From Quadrisphaera sp. DSM 44207 (GTDB taxonomy: Bacteria; Actinomycetota; Actinomycetes; Actinomycetales; Quadrisphaeraceae), in NCBI RefSeq assembly GCF_900101335.1, contig NZ_FNKA01000003.1, positions 62,001-126,000 on the forward strand: a stretch of DNA of 64,000 nt, in the 5' to 3' direction. Below, one piece after another: positions 32,569 to 41,425 of this stretch. Within the stretch, counting starts at the first letter, position 1. Each line of letters opens with the position of its first letter. Made by a program: the position numbers and the translations under genes. Below the pieces are notes generated by a model. That model was not told where the DNA came from. It was given only the letters and a program-made list of their open reading frames with translations, and searched no databases.

Positions 32569-33663
32569 ATGACCCACCCCCTTGGCTCCCGGCGAGGCGC
32601 TGCACCCCTGCTCTCCCTGGTCGCCGCGGCGACGCTCGGCCTGTCCGCCTGCGGCGGCGACACCGGCAGCGGCAGCGGCGGCGGCGGCGAGGACGCGCCC
32701 GTCGCCGTCTCGCTCATCACCAAGACCCAGACGAACCCCTTCTTCGTCGCCATGCAGGAGGGCGCGCAGGAGGAGGCCGACGAGCTCGGCGTCGACCTGA
32801 CCACCGCCGCCGGCCGCGAGGACGGCGACGAGGCGACGCAGGTGCAGGCGATCGAGAACGCGATCTCCTCGGGCCAGCAGGGCATCCTCATCACCCCCAA
32901 CGGCCCCGGCGTCAACTCCGCCCTCGAGCGGGCCCGCGAGGCCGGCCTGTACGTCATGGCCCTGGACACCCCGCCGGACCCGCCGGAGACCGTCGACCTC
33001 ACCATCGCGACGGACAACCGCGAGGCCGGGCGGGTCATCGGCGAGTGGGCGAAGTCGCAGCTGGGCGGGCAGAAGGCCACCATCGCGCTGCTCGACCTGT
33101 TCAACGACAAGGTCGTCTCGGTCGACTACAACCGCGACCAGGGCTTCCTGGAGGGCATGGGCATCGACGTCGCCGACCCCCAGGCCAACGGCGACGAGGC
33201 CGCGACCGGCAGCTACGACGGCGGCGAGTACGAGATCGTGTGCAACGAGCCGACCACGGGTGCCGAGGACGGCGGGCGCACCGCGATGGAGAACTGCCTG
33301 TCGCGCAACCCCGAGATCAACGTGGTCTACACGATCAACGAGCCGGCGGCCGCCGGCGCCTACGCCGCGCTGCAGGCCGCCGGGCGCGAGCAGGAGGCGA
33401 TCATCGTCTCGGTCGACGGCGGCTGCGCCGGCGTCCAGCAGGTCGCCGAGGGCACCATCGGCGCCACCGCCCAGCAGTACCCGGTGGAGATGGCGCGCCA
33501 GGGCGTCTCGGCCGTCGCCGAGTACGTGCGCAACGGCACCGAGCCGCAGGTGAGCGAGGGCCTCGACTTCCTCAACACCGGCGTCGCGCTCGTCACGGAC
33601 ACGCCGGCGGAGGGCCTCGAGAGCATCACCACCGACGAGGCCAGCGAGATCTGCTGGGGCTGA
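32569..33663 (+). CDS. Sugar ABC transporter substrate-binding lipoprotein (FrcB-like)
   Basis: 364 residues, ATG with GGAAGG. Signal peptide ending LSAC (lipobox), then a Gly/Ser linker. The mature part is a type I sugar-binding protein: SLITKTQTNPFFVAMQEGAQ, ENAISSGQQGILITPNGPG, TIATDNREAGRVIGEW and VYTINEPAAAGAYAALQAAG. The neighbouring permease and single-domain ATPase are of the Frc (fructose/ribose/mannose) type, so a pentose or ketohexose is the likely ligand. Membrane-anchored outside the cell. First gene of a three-gene operon under the LacI operator. Confidence 0.9.
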   Translation: MTHPLGSRRGAAPLLSLVAAATLGLSACGGDTGSGSGGGGEDAPVAVSLITKTQTNPFFVAMQEGAQEEADELGVDLTTAAGREDGDEATQVQAIENAISSGQQGILITPNGPGVNSALERAREAGLYVMALDTPPDPPETVDLTIATDNREAGRVIGEWAKSQLGGQKATIALLDLFNDKVVSVDYNRDQGFLEGMGIDVADPQANGDEAATGSYDGGEYEIVCNEPTTGAEDGGRTAMENCLSRNPEINVVYTINEPAAAGAYAALQAAGREQEAIIVSVDGGCAGVQQVAEGTIGATAQQYPVEMARQGVSAVAEYVRNGTEPQVSEGLDFLNTGVALVTDTPAEGLESITTDEASEICWG

Positions 33664-33732
33664 CCGGCCCTCCCCCGGGTGCGGCCGCTCGCCGGCCGCA
33701 CCCGGGGCCAGCGCCCCGAAGGAGAGGCACGC

Positions 33733-34763
33733 ATGACCACCACCACCGCACCGCCCCCGCACACCGCCGCCGAGACGTTCGAGCAGCGGCGCCGCTCGCC
33801 GCTGCAGCGCGTGCAGCACGTGCTGCACCGCCGGCCCGAGCTGAGCCCCGCGCTGGTCCTGCTCGCCGCCGTCGTCGTCTTCGGCCTGGTCAACGAGCGC
33901 TTTCTGCAGCCGCAGAACCTCTCGCTCGTCCTGCAGCAGGTGGCGGTCGTGGCCGCCCTCGCCGTGGGGCAGACCCTGATCATCCTCACCGCGGGCATCG
34001 ACCTGTCGGTCGGGGCGATCATGATCCTGTCCACCGTCGTCGTCGGGCACGTGGTCTCCGAGCGGGGGTTCCCCGGCTGGCTCGCGCTGCTCGTCGGCCT
34101 CCTCGTCGGCACCGCCGCCGGGTTCCTCAACGGCATGCTCGTCACGCGCATCAACCTGCCGCCGTTCATCGTCACCCTCGGCACCCTGAACATCTTCACG
34201 GCCCTGTCCCTGCTCATCAGCGGGGGCCTGAGCATCGACGGCGACGTGCTCGGCCCGCTCCTGACCTTCACGGGCCAGACGTTCCCGATCGGCCCGTTCC
34301 GGGTGACCACCGGCGTCCTGCTCGTCCTCGCGCTCTACCTCGTCGTCGGGTTCGCGCTGCGCCAGACCGCGTGGGGCCGCCACGTCTACGCCGTCGGCGA
34401 CGACGCGGACGCCTCCCGCCTGGCCGGCATCCGCGTCAACCGCGTCCTCCTGAGCGTCTACACCGTCGCGGGCCTGATCTTCGCCCTCACGACGTGGGTG
34501 CTCATCGGCCGCATCGGCGGCGCCAGCCCCAACGCCGGCGTCGAGGCCAACCTCGACAGCATCACGGCCGTCGTCATCGGCGGCACGAGCCTGTTCGGCG
34601 GCCGGGGCAGCCTCATCGGCACGCTGCTCGGGGCGATCACCGTGGGCGTCTTCCGCAACGGCCTCGCGCTGGCGGGCGTCGACGTCCTGTACCAGACCCT
34701 CGTCGTCGGCGTCCTCGTCATCGCCGCCGTCTCCATCGACCAGTGGATCCGGAAGGTCAAGGC

Positions 34764-34767
<4 letters not shown>
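33733..34767 (+). CDS. Sugar ABC transporter permease (FrcC-like)
   Basis: 344 residues, ATG with AGGAGAGG. About ten hydrophobic helices in the RbsC/FrcC pattern: TLIILTAGIDLSVGAIMILS, PPFIVTLGTLNIFTALSLLI, GDDADASRLAGIRVNRVLLS (the coupling region that contacts the ATPase) and SITAVVIGGTSLFGGRGSLI. Homodimer expected in the membrane. Placed between the binding protein and the ATPase, with which it shares an ATGA overlap. Confidence 0.95.
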
Positions 34768-35624
<857 letters not shown>

Positions 35625-35644
35625 CCTCACCCTCCCGTCCCCCT

Positions 35645-35696
35645 CCCCGCGTGATCATGCAGTTCCGGCACACCGGAGCTGCATGATCACGCGGGG
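35645..35696. terminator. Bidirectional terminator hairpin with GTGATCATG
   Basis: Arms 35645-35668 and 35673-35696 pair over 24 bp with one T.G around the loop CACA. It sits between the convergent transporter operon and fprA. The arm contains GTGATCATG, also found in the repeats at 56661 and 57754. Confidence 0.72.
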
Positions 35697-35705
35697 GAAG
35701 GGGTG

Positions 35706-37127
35706 TCAGGAGGCCCCGCTCGCCTCCCCGAGGGCGGCGCGCAGCATGTCCTCGCGGTCGACGACCTTCGTGCGCTCGCGCCCGGCCGCCGCGCCGAGCT
35801 CCCGCTCGTAGGTGTCGACGAGCAGCCAGCCCGACCACTCCACGGCCCGTGCCCCGCGCTCGCGCAGCAGCGCCGTCACGTCCTGCGGGTCGCGGTGCGG
35901 CGCGCGCGGCAGGGAGGGGAGGTCCTCGAGCAGGGAGGCGGCCGTCTCGGCGGCGTCGGAGCGCGTGTGCCCGATCAGCCCCACCGGGCCGCGCTTGACC
36001 CACCCGCTGACGTAGACGCCCGGCACCGGCCGCCCGTCCTCGCCGCGCACGCGCCCGGCGTCGTGCGGCACGACGCCGGCGTCCTCGTCGAACGGGACGC
36101 CGGGCAGCGGGGAGCTGACGTAGCCGACCGCCCGGTACACCGCGTCGACGGCGAGCTCGTGCAGGCGGCCCGTGCCGGTGACCGTGCCGTTCCCGACCAG
36201 CTGCATCCGCTCCGTCTGCAGGCCGCGCACGCGGTCCTCGCCGAGCAGGCGCACCGGCCGGTGCAGGAAGTGCAGGTGCACCGTGCGCTGCGGGCCCTCG
36301 CCGGCCTGCTCGCCGGCCTGCTCGGGGCTGGCCTCCTCGGCCGCCGGGTGGGCGTAGCCGCGCAGGGTCTCGAGCACCTGCGCCCGCTGGTGGTCCGCCT
36401 CCACCGCGCGGCGGGAGGCGTCGTCCAACTGGAGGTCCTCGAGGTCGACGACGACGCGCACGCCCGGCACCTCGCCGAGCTCGCGCAGCTCCAGGGGGCT
36501 GAAGCGCGCCTGCACCGGCCCCCGGCGGGCGACGACGTGCACCTCCCGCACCCGGCTGTCGGCCAGGCCGGCGGCCACGGTGTCGGGGATGTCGGTGGCG
36601 GCCAGGTCCTCGGCGCGGCGCACGAGCATGCGCGTGACGTCGAGGGCGACGTTGCCCGCCCCGATGACGGCGACGCGCTCGGCGTCCAGGGGCCAGCCGC
36701 GCGGGGCGTCGGGGTGCCCGCCGTACCAGGCGACGAAGTCGGCGGCGCCGTGCGAGCCGGGCAGGTCCACCCCCGGGACGTCGAGCCCGGCACTGCGGTC
36801 CGCGCCCGTGGTGAGCACGACCGCGTCGTAGAGGTCGAGCAGGTCGTCGACGGTCAGGTCGCGGCCGACCTCGACGTTGCTGAGCAGCCGGATGTCGCCG
36901 CGGTCGAGCAGCTTGTGCAGGGCGGTGATGATCTTCTTGATCCGCGGGTGGTCGGGGGCGACGCCGTAGCGCACCAGCCCGAAGGGCGCCGGCAGGCGCT
37001 CGAGGAGGTCCACGCTCACCCGCGCGGGCGCCTTCGCCAGGGCGTCGGCCGTGAAGATGCCGGCTGGTCCTGCGCCCACCACGGCCACCCGGGCGGGGCC
37101 CGCTGCTGCGCTCTGACCGTCGCTCAC
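35706..37127 (-). CDS. fprA: Ferredoxin-NADP+ reductase, FprA/adrenodoxin-reductase type
   Basis: 473 residues. The GTG at 37127 is chosen because GAGAGG lies 7 nt upstream. FAD-binding VAVVGAGPAGIFTADALA, then FGLVRYGVAPDHPRIKKI, the NADP-binding VAVIGAGNVALDVTRML with ARRGPVQARFSPLELREL, and the C-terminal VYVSGWVKRGPVGLIGHTRS are diagnostic for the FprA family of actinobacteria. It passes electrons between NADPH and ferredoxin, for example to cytochromes P450. An unusual Glu-rich insertion (EEASPEQAGEQAGEG) lies at about 270-285. No ferredoxin gene is adjacent. Confidence 0.95.
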   Translation of the reverse strand: MSDGQSAAAGPARVAVVGAGPAGIFTADALAKAPARVSVDLLERLPAPFGLVRYGVAPDHPRIKKIITALHKLLDRGDIRLLSNVEVGRDLTVDDLLDLYDAVVLTTGADRSAGLDVPGVDLPGSHGAADFVAWYGGHPDAPRGWPLDAERVAVIGAGNVALDVTRMLVRRAEDLAATDIPDTVAAGLADSRVREVHVVARRGPVQARFSPLELRELGEVPGVRVVVDLEDLQLDDASRRAVEADHQRAQVLETLRGYAHPAAEEASPEQAGEQAGEGPQRTVHLHFLHRPVRLLGEDRVRGLQTERMQLVGNGTVTGTGRLHELAVDAVYRAVGYVSSPLPGVPFDEDAGVVPHDAGRVRGEDGRPVPGVYVSGWVKRGPVGLIGHTRSDAAETAASLLEDLPSLPRAPHRDPQDVTALLRERGARAVEWSGWLLVDTYERELGAAAGRERTKVVDREDMLRAALGEASGAS

Positions 37128-37241
37128 GCGCCCATCCTCTCCCAAGGCGGCGGTGCGCTCGCGCGCGCGGTGACGGTTGGCGGGTGCTGCTGCCGCGTGC
37201 CAGGGTGGACGGTCGTCGTCCCCGTCCTGAGGAGTTCTCGC

Positions 37242-37430
37242 ATGTGGGTGCTGCTGACCGCCCGTTTCCGCGCGTGGGTGCTGTTCTCGGTGGTGCTGCC
37301 CCTGGCGCGCCGCCTCGCCCGCGGCCTGGCCACGCGGATCGAGCGCTCCGGCGGCTCGTCGCGCACCTCCCGCGCCCTGCGCCGCGTGGGGGGAACCGCG
37401 CCGGCGCGGCGCCGTCGCCGCTTCCTCTGA
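37242..37430 (+). CDS. Small basic membrane-associated protein
   Basis: 62 residues, ATG with an excellent GAGGAG site. The first 35 residues are hydrophobic with scattered Arg (LLTARFRAWVLFSVVLPLAR), the rest strongly basic, ending RRRRRFL. It is flanked by a terminator of its own. I do not recognise a family. The good ribosome site and terminator make it a likely real gene; similar short proteins are common in actinobacteria. Confidence 0.65.
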   Translation: MWVLLTARFRAWVLFSVVLPLARRLARGLATRIERSGGSSRTSRALRRVGGTAPARRRRRFL

Positions 37431-37434
37431 GCAG

Positions 37435-37470
37435 CAGCTGGCGGCGGGCCCTCGGGCTCGCCGCCAGCTG
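37435..37470. terminator. 17-bp stem terminator
   Basis: Arms 37435-37451 and 37454-37470 pair with one G.U; CAGCTGGCGGCG opens the stem. It starts 5 bases after the small protein stop and faces the DUF2382 gene, so it may serve both. Confidence 0.65.
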
Positions 37471-37498
37471 AACTACACCACCTGACCCGCACAGGACC

Positions 37499-37897
37499 TC
37501 AGGGCTGGTCGACCTCGACCGCCACCTGCTCCTGGCGCAGGTCGATGTCGATCACCTGCTGCTCGACGACCTCGCGGACGCTCACCTGCACCCGCTCGTA
37601 GGCGCGCACCTGCATCGAGACCACCGGCACCTCCTCGCGGAGGACCACCTCGAGGTCGCGCCCGGGGCCCGTGGCCGTCATGACGGGAGCCGCCGCGGCG
37701 GCGTCCACGGGCACGCGCTCGACGCGCAGCCGCTCGACCCGGACGGGGACCTCCACGGTGCGCATCTCGGTCTCGACCGTGCGCACGACGCGCAGCGTCT
37801 CCACCGGGTACCGCTCGCGGCGCAGGTGGGCCTGCTCCACGGAACGGACGACCGACGCCTCCTCCGGCACCGCTCCTGAGTTCACGTCGGTGCTCAT
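37499..37897 (-). CDS. DUF2382 stress-associated protein
   Basis: 132 residues, ATG with GAGGAGG 5 nt upstream. Dense Val/Glu/Arg alternation typical of DUF2382: VVRSVEQAHLRRERYPVETL, VRVERLRVERVPVD, LEVVLREEVPVVSMQVRAYE and VVEQQVIDIDLRQEQVAVEV. This domain usually occurs next to PRC-barrel domains, as in the gene just upstream, and is associated with stress or desiccation. No signal peptide. Probably cytoplasmic; molecular function unknown. Confidence 0.83.
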   Translation of the reverse strand: MSTDVNSGAVPEEASVVRSVEQAHLRRERYPVETLRVVRTVETEMRTVEVPVRVERLRVERVPVDAAAAAPVMTATGPGRDLEVVLREEVPVVSMQVRAYERVQVSVREVVEQQVIDIDLRQEQVAVEVDQP

Positions 37898-37938
37898 CAC
37901 GCCTCCTCGGGCACTCGCACGACAGGACGGAAGACGCG

Positions 37939-37980
37939 ATGAGGGACGGGCGGGGCCGAAGAGCCCCGCCCGTCCCTCAT
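37939..37980. terminator. Perfect 18-bp stem between the two DUF2382 genes
   Basis: Arms 37939-37956 and 37963-37980 pair perfectly around CGAAGA. It follows the PRC/DUF2382 stop and precedes the smaller DUF2382 gene by about 40 bases, so it is either a terminator or an attenuator that reduces expression of the second gene. Confidence 0.7.
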
Positions 37981-37986
37981 GCGGTG

Positions 37987-38874
37987 TCAGCGACGGTCGT
38001 TGCGGAGGTTCGGGTCCGCGACGACGTCCTTCTCGAGCTCGATCTGCTCCTTGCGGACCTGCTCGGTGACCGTCTGCTCCTCGGTGACCTGCTGGGTGCC
38101 GAGGCGCACGCGCTCGACCGGCACGACGTCCTTGTCCACGACCACGCGCTCGGCGTGGAGGGTGACCTCGTGCTCCTCCTCGGACAGCGCCGGCCCGTCC
38201 ATGGCCCGGCCCATGGTGGCGTCCGTGATCGGCTCGCGCTGGACCACGACCTCCTCGTGGGTGACCGGCACGGTCTGCGTCACGTTCTCGGTGACGATGT
38301 ACTTGCGCAGACGGGCGCGGCCGGCTTCGGTGCGCACCTTGCCCACCTGCAGCCGCTCCTCCGAGCGGGTCATCGCGTCGTCCGTGACCGGGCCGGAGGT
38401 GTCGCGGCCCACGGCGCGGCCCTCGACGTCGTCGTAGACCCCGTCGCCGTTGCGGTCACCACGACCGCCGGTGCCGACCGCAGCGGCCGTGCCCGTGGTC
38501 GCGGCGGTGTCGGCGTAGCCGGTGGTCTGGCCGGTGCCGGTCGGGGACTCCGCGCCGGTGTAGGCCAGGCCGTAGTGGCGGTAGAGCTCCGCCTCGTCGT
38601 CGACCGTCAGGGCCTGGTCGATGTCGTGGTTCGGAGCGGCCTTGACCTGCTCCTTGGTGTAGGGCACGCGCAGCTCGTCGCCGCTGAACGTCGCCTGCTC
38701 CAGCGGCACGAGGGAGTGGTTGCTGCCGAACAGGCCGGTCTTGACGGCGGCCCACTCCGGCTGGCCGGTCGCGTCATCGAGGAAGACCTCGTCGACCTTG
38801 CCGAGCTTGTCGCCGTCCGAGCCGTACGCGGTGGCGCCGCGCAGCTGGGCCGGGTCGCTGATCGAAACTGCCAT
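37987..38874 (-). CDS. PRC-barrel plus DUF2382 protein with an EF-hand-like loop
   Basis: 295 residues, ATG with GAGGAG. The PRC barrel spans about 10-85: RGATAYGSDGDKLGKVDEVF, EWAAVKTGLFG, SLVPLEQATFSGDELRVPYT. The DUF2382 domain spans about 165-285: EERLQVGKVRTEAGRARLRK, VTQTVPVTHEEVVVQREPIT, AERVVVDKDVVPVERVRLG. The linker contains DRNGDGVYDDVE, which fits the 12-residue EF-hand consensus (D-x-N-x-D-G-x-x-D-x-x-E), so calcium binding is possible. Cytoplasmic, likely stress-induced: a SigB-type promoter lies upstream at 39071-39095. Confidence 0.9.
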   Translation of the reverse strand: MAVSISDPAQLRGATAYGSDGDKLGKVDEVFLDDATGQPEWAAVKTGLFGSNHSLVPLEQATFSGDELRVPYTKEQVKAAPNHDIDQALTVDDEAELYRHYGLAYTGAESPTGTGQTTGYADTAATTGTAAAVGTGGRGDRNGDGVYDDVEGRAVGRDTSGPVTDDAMTRSEERLQVGKVRTEAGRARLRKYIVTENVTQTVPVTHEEVVVQREPITDATMGRAMDGPALSEEEHEVTLHAERVVVDKDVVPVERVRLGTQQVTEEQTVTEQVRKEQIELEKDVVADPNLRNDRR

Positions 38875-39070
38875 GGTGTCTCCTCTCGGCACGGGGTCGG
38901 TACCCCGTGCGCCGCGGAACGTTCCGGACTGCCCGCAGTGGCCGCCGCGGACGGCGGAGGGTGGATCGCACCTCTGCGCCGTCGATCGACAGTAGCCACC
39001 GCGGGTGGCTGCGGCCACTCGAGATCGTCCCGGACGCAGCGTCCGGGCACCCGGTGGCACGAGCACTTCT

Positions 39071-39095
39071 TTACCCCTGTCCTGGCAGGCCAAAC
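39071..39095 (-). promoter_or_regulatory. Stress-sigma promoter (GTTT-N15-GGGTAA) for PRC/DUF2382 gene
   Basis: On the minus strand GTTT (39095-39092), 15 nt, GGGTAA (39076-39071), close to the SigB/SigF consensus GTTT-N14-17-GGGTAT. It predicts a leader of about 190 nt, within which CGGAACGTTCCG (38915-38926) is a perfect palindrome. The gap 38875-39293 also holds the SAM riboswitch of the opposite gene. Confidence 0.6.
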
Positions 39096-39200
39096 GCCTC
39101 CGGGGCGCCGGAGGGCGCCCTCTGCTCCGAGCCGGTGCGCGCGGTCGCTGCGCGTGCTGCGCTTGACACGCGCCGGAGGGCGGTGCGACCGTCCCAGCAC

Positions 39201-39284
39201 CCATCCAGAGCGGCCGAGAGACCTGGCTCGACGACGCCGCAGCAACCGCCCGCGCAGGGCAGGTGCTCCCGCCAGGGCCGATGG
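39201..39284 (+). ncRNA. SAM-I (S-box) riboswitch upstream of flavin reductase
   Basis: P1 CCATC (39201-39205) pairs with GATGG (39280-39284). AGAGCGGC opens P2, closed by GCCGC (39236-39240), and the conserved core GAGAGACCTGGCTCGACGA and GCAACC follow the S-box order (AGAG..GGGACYGGCCCGAYGAAGCC..GCAACC). P3 is GCCC/GGGC (39248-39260). The P1 3' strand touches GGAGGAG, the ribosome binding site, so S-adenosylmethionine binding would block translation. A TTGACA at 39163 with a weak extended -10 near 39187 may be the promoter. Confidence 0.72.
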
Positions 39285-39293
39285 AGGAGACAG

Positions 39294-39806
39294 ATGAGCC
39301 CCGCCGCCACGTCCGTCGTCGACCTGCCCGCGGTCTTCCGCACGGTCGCCTCGAGCACCTGGGTCGTCACGACCACCGCCCCCGACGGCACGCCCGTCGG
39401 CTTCACCGCGATCTCGATCGCCTCGGTGTCCCTGGACCCTCCGCTCATCTCCTTCAACGTCTCGCGGACGTCGTCCAGCCTGCCGGCGCTGACGGCGTCG
39501 CGGCGCTGCGCGGTGCACCTGCTGGCGCACGACCAGGAGCTCCTCGCCCGCCGGTTCGCCGGCCCGGCCGCGCACCGCTTCGACGACGAGGGGGCGTGGG
39601 GCTGGGACGAGGCCGGCGTGCCGCAGCTGCAGGGCGCCGCGGCCCGGCTCTCCGGCGCGGTGACCGCGTTCGTCGAGGCCGGGGACAGCCTGCTCGTGCT
39701 GGCGGCGGTGGAGGACACCCGGGTCACCGGTCGCGCCCCGCTGGTGCACCACGCCCGCGCCTACCACCGCCTCCCCGCGCCGGGGACGCCGACCCACGCC
39801 GCCTGA
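39294..39806 (+). CDS. Flavin reductase domain protein (FMN-dependent)
   Basis: 170 residues. ATG 4 nt after GGAGGAGA. VVDLPAVFRTVASSTWVVTT, PVGFTAISIASVSLDPPLIS, FNVSRTSSSLPAL and the closing HHARAYHRLPAPG follow the flavin-reductase-like fold. It supplies reduced flavin to a monooxygenase. Control by a SAM riboswitch implies sulfur metabolism, such as desulfonation of organic sulfur compounds when methionine is scarce. No monooxygenase is adjacent, so the partner must lie elsewhere. A perfect terminator follows. Confidence 0.9.
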   Translation: MSPAATSVVDLPAVFRTVASSTWVVTTTAPDGTPVGFTAISIASVSLDPPLISFNVSRTSSSLPALTASRRCAVHLLAHDQELLARRFAGPAAHRFDDEGAWGWDEAGVPQLQGAAARLSGAVTAFVEAGDSLLVLAAVEDTRVTGRAPLVHHARAYHRLPAPGTPTHAA

Positions 39807-39830
39807 GGACCGCGCCGCCCTCGCGCGGCG

Positions 39831-39873
39831 GCGAGCGGGCCCGTCCACCCAGCCGGTGGACGGGCCCGCTCGC
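39831..39873. terminator. Perfect 19-bp terminator between convergent genes
   Basis: Arms 39831-39849 and 39855-39873 pair without mismatch around CAGCC. It lies between the flavin reductase and the coiled-coil operon, both of which end here. Confidence 0.75.
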
Positions 39874-39907
39874 GTCCGGCGGGAGCCGGGTCGGTGCAAG
39901 AGCCGGG

Positions 39908-41425
39908 TCAGTGCGGGGGCGCGGCGGGCGTGCGGGCGTCGCGCACGTCCACGGAGGCCCGGCGCAGCTCGGCGGGGATCTCGATCAGCTGCGTGTCCAC
40001 GTCGGCGTCATCCGCGTCCGGAGCCGCTGCGCCGGGCTCCTGCCCCGGCGCCGGTGCTGCGCCGTGCAGCGGGGCAGGGGGGTGCAGCGCCACGCGCAGC
40101 GGGTCGTGCACCGGCAGGGGGGCGGAGAGCGGCGCCGGCAGAGAGGCGGGCGCCGGCATCCGCGCCGCCGCCTGCGCCGCCATCTGCGCGGCCTTCTGCA
40201 TGGGCGTCTGCGCCGGGCCCGGGCGCGCAGCGGCCATCGGTGCGGCGGCCGGCGGTGCGGGGGTCATCGGTGCGGGGCTCATCGGTGCGGGGCTCATCGG
40301 TGCGGCGGCCGGCGTCATCGGCAGCGGCTGGGCGGCGGCCGGAGCGTGGTGCACGGGCGCGGCGGCCGGCGCCGGAGCGTGCTGCGCGGACGGCGGAGCC
40401 GGCTCGGCGCGCTGGACCGGCACGGAGGCCGGTGCCGCCGGTGCCGCGGCGTCCGTGCCGATCAGGGGGGCCGACCCGGACAGCGTCGCGAGCATCTGCC
40501 GCACGTTCGTCAGCTGCGCGTTGATGCTGTCCCGGCGCTGCGCCGCGGCGGACAGCTCCCGCTCGGACTCGGCCCGGATCCGGTCGGCGCGCTCCCGCGC
40601 CTCGCCGATCAGCTGCGACGCCTCGTGCTGGGCCTCCTCGAGGATCCGCCGGGCCCGGGCGGCCGCCTCGATCACCTCGCGCTCGGAGAGGGCGCGCGCC
40701 TGCGCGGCCGCCCGCTCGACGGCGGCCAGCTGCTCCTCGGCCGCCGCCGTGCGCACCCGGAAGTCCTCCTCGGCCCGCTCGCGCCGGTCCGCCAGAGTCA
40801 TCTCGAAGTCGGCCGCCGCCTGCGCCGCCTTGGCCCGCTGGCCCTCCCACAGCGCCTCGGCCTCCTCGCGGCGCGCCTTCGCGTCGCGCTCCGCGGCGTC
40901 GAGGACGTCGTCCGCGCGGCGCAGCGCCTCGGTGGTCAGGCGCTGGACCTCCGTGCCGGCGTCGCTGCGGATCGTCGCGTCGTAGCGCTCCGCCTCCGCC
41001 CGCACCTCCTGGGCCGCCGCCTCGGCCTCGCGGCGCGAGGTCTGCGCGTCCGCCTCCGCGCGGCCGCGCATCTGCGCGGCCTCCTCCTCGGCGAGGGTGA
41101 GGATGTCCGCGATCCGCTCGCCGAGCTCGGCGAACGCGGAGGGACGGCGCTTCGCCCCCGCGGCGGCGCGGCCCTCCGCCGCTCCCGCGGCCAGGCCCTC
41201 CGCCATCCCGGCGGCGCGGGCCTCCTCGCTCGCGCGCCGCAGGGCCTCCGCGTGGGACTGCTGCTCGGCCGCGAGCCGCCGCACCGCGGCCTCGAGCTCG
41301 CGGCTGAGCTCCTCCGCGCGGTCCTGGCTGGCGTGCAGGCCCAGCACCAGCTCGGTCATCCGCTGGTCGACCTGCCCGGGCTCGTAGCCGCGCAGCACCG
41401 TGCGGAAGGTGGGGGTCTGGCTCAT
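39908..41425 (-). CDS. DivIVA-like coiled-coil protein
   Basis: 505 residues. The start TFRTVLRGYEPGQVDQRMTE resembles the DivIVA N-terminus (RGYxxxEVDxF). From about 30 to 330 it is heptad-like and rich in Ala, Glu and Arg, with long coiled coils; residues 340-430 are a Pro/Ala/Met repeat tail (APMSPAPMSPAPM). Actinobacterial coiled-coil scaffolds such as DivIVA, Scy and FilP organise polar growth and the cytoskeleton. The ATG overlaps the stop of the upstream coiled-coil gene (ATGA), so the two are co-translated and may form one filament. Exact role unknown. Confidence 0.78.
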   Translation of the reverse strand: MSQTPTFRTVLRGYEPGQVDQRMTELVLGLHASQDRAEELSRELEAAVRRLAAEQQSHAEALRRASEEARAAGMAEGLAAGAAEGRAAAGAKRRPSAFAELGERIADILTLAEEEAAQMRGRAEADAQTSRREAEAAAQEVRAEAERYDATIRSDAGTEVQRLTTEALRRADDVLDAAERDAKARREEAEALWEGQRAKAAQAAADFEMTLADRRERAEEDFRVRTAAAEEQLAAVERAAAQARALSEREVIEAAARARRILEEAQHEASQLIGEARERADRIRAESERELSAAAQRRDSINAQLTNVRQMLATLSGSAPLIGTDAAAPAAPASVPVQRAEPAPPSAQHAPAPAAAPVHHAPAAAQPLPMTPAAAPMSPAPMSPAPMTPAPPAAAPMAAARPGPAQTPMQKAAQMAAQAAARMPAPASLPAPLSAPLPVHDPLRVALHPPAPLHGAAPAPGQEPGAAAPDADDADVDTQLIEIPAELRRASVDVRDARTPAAPPH

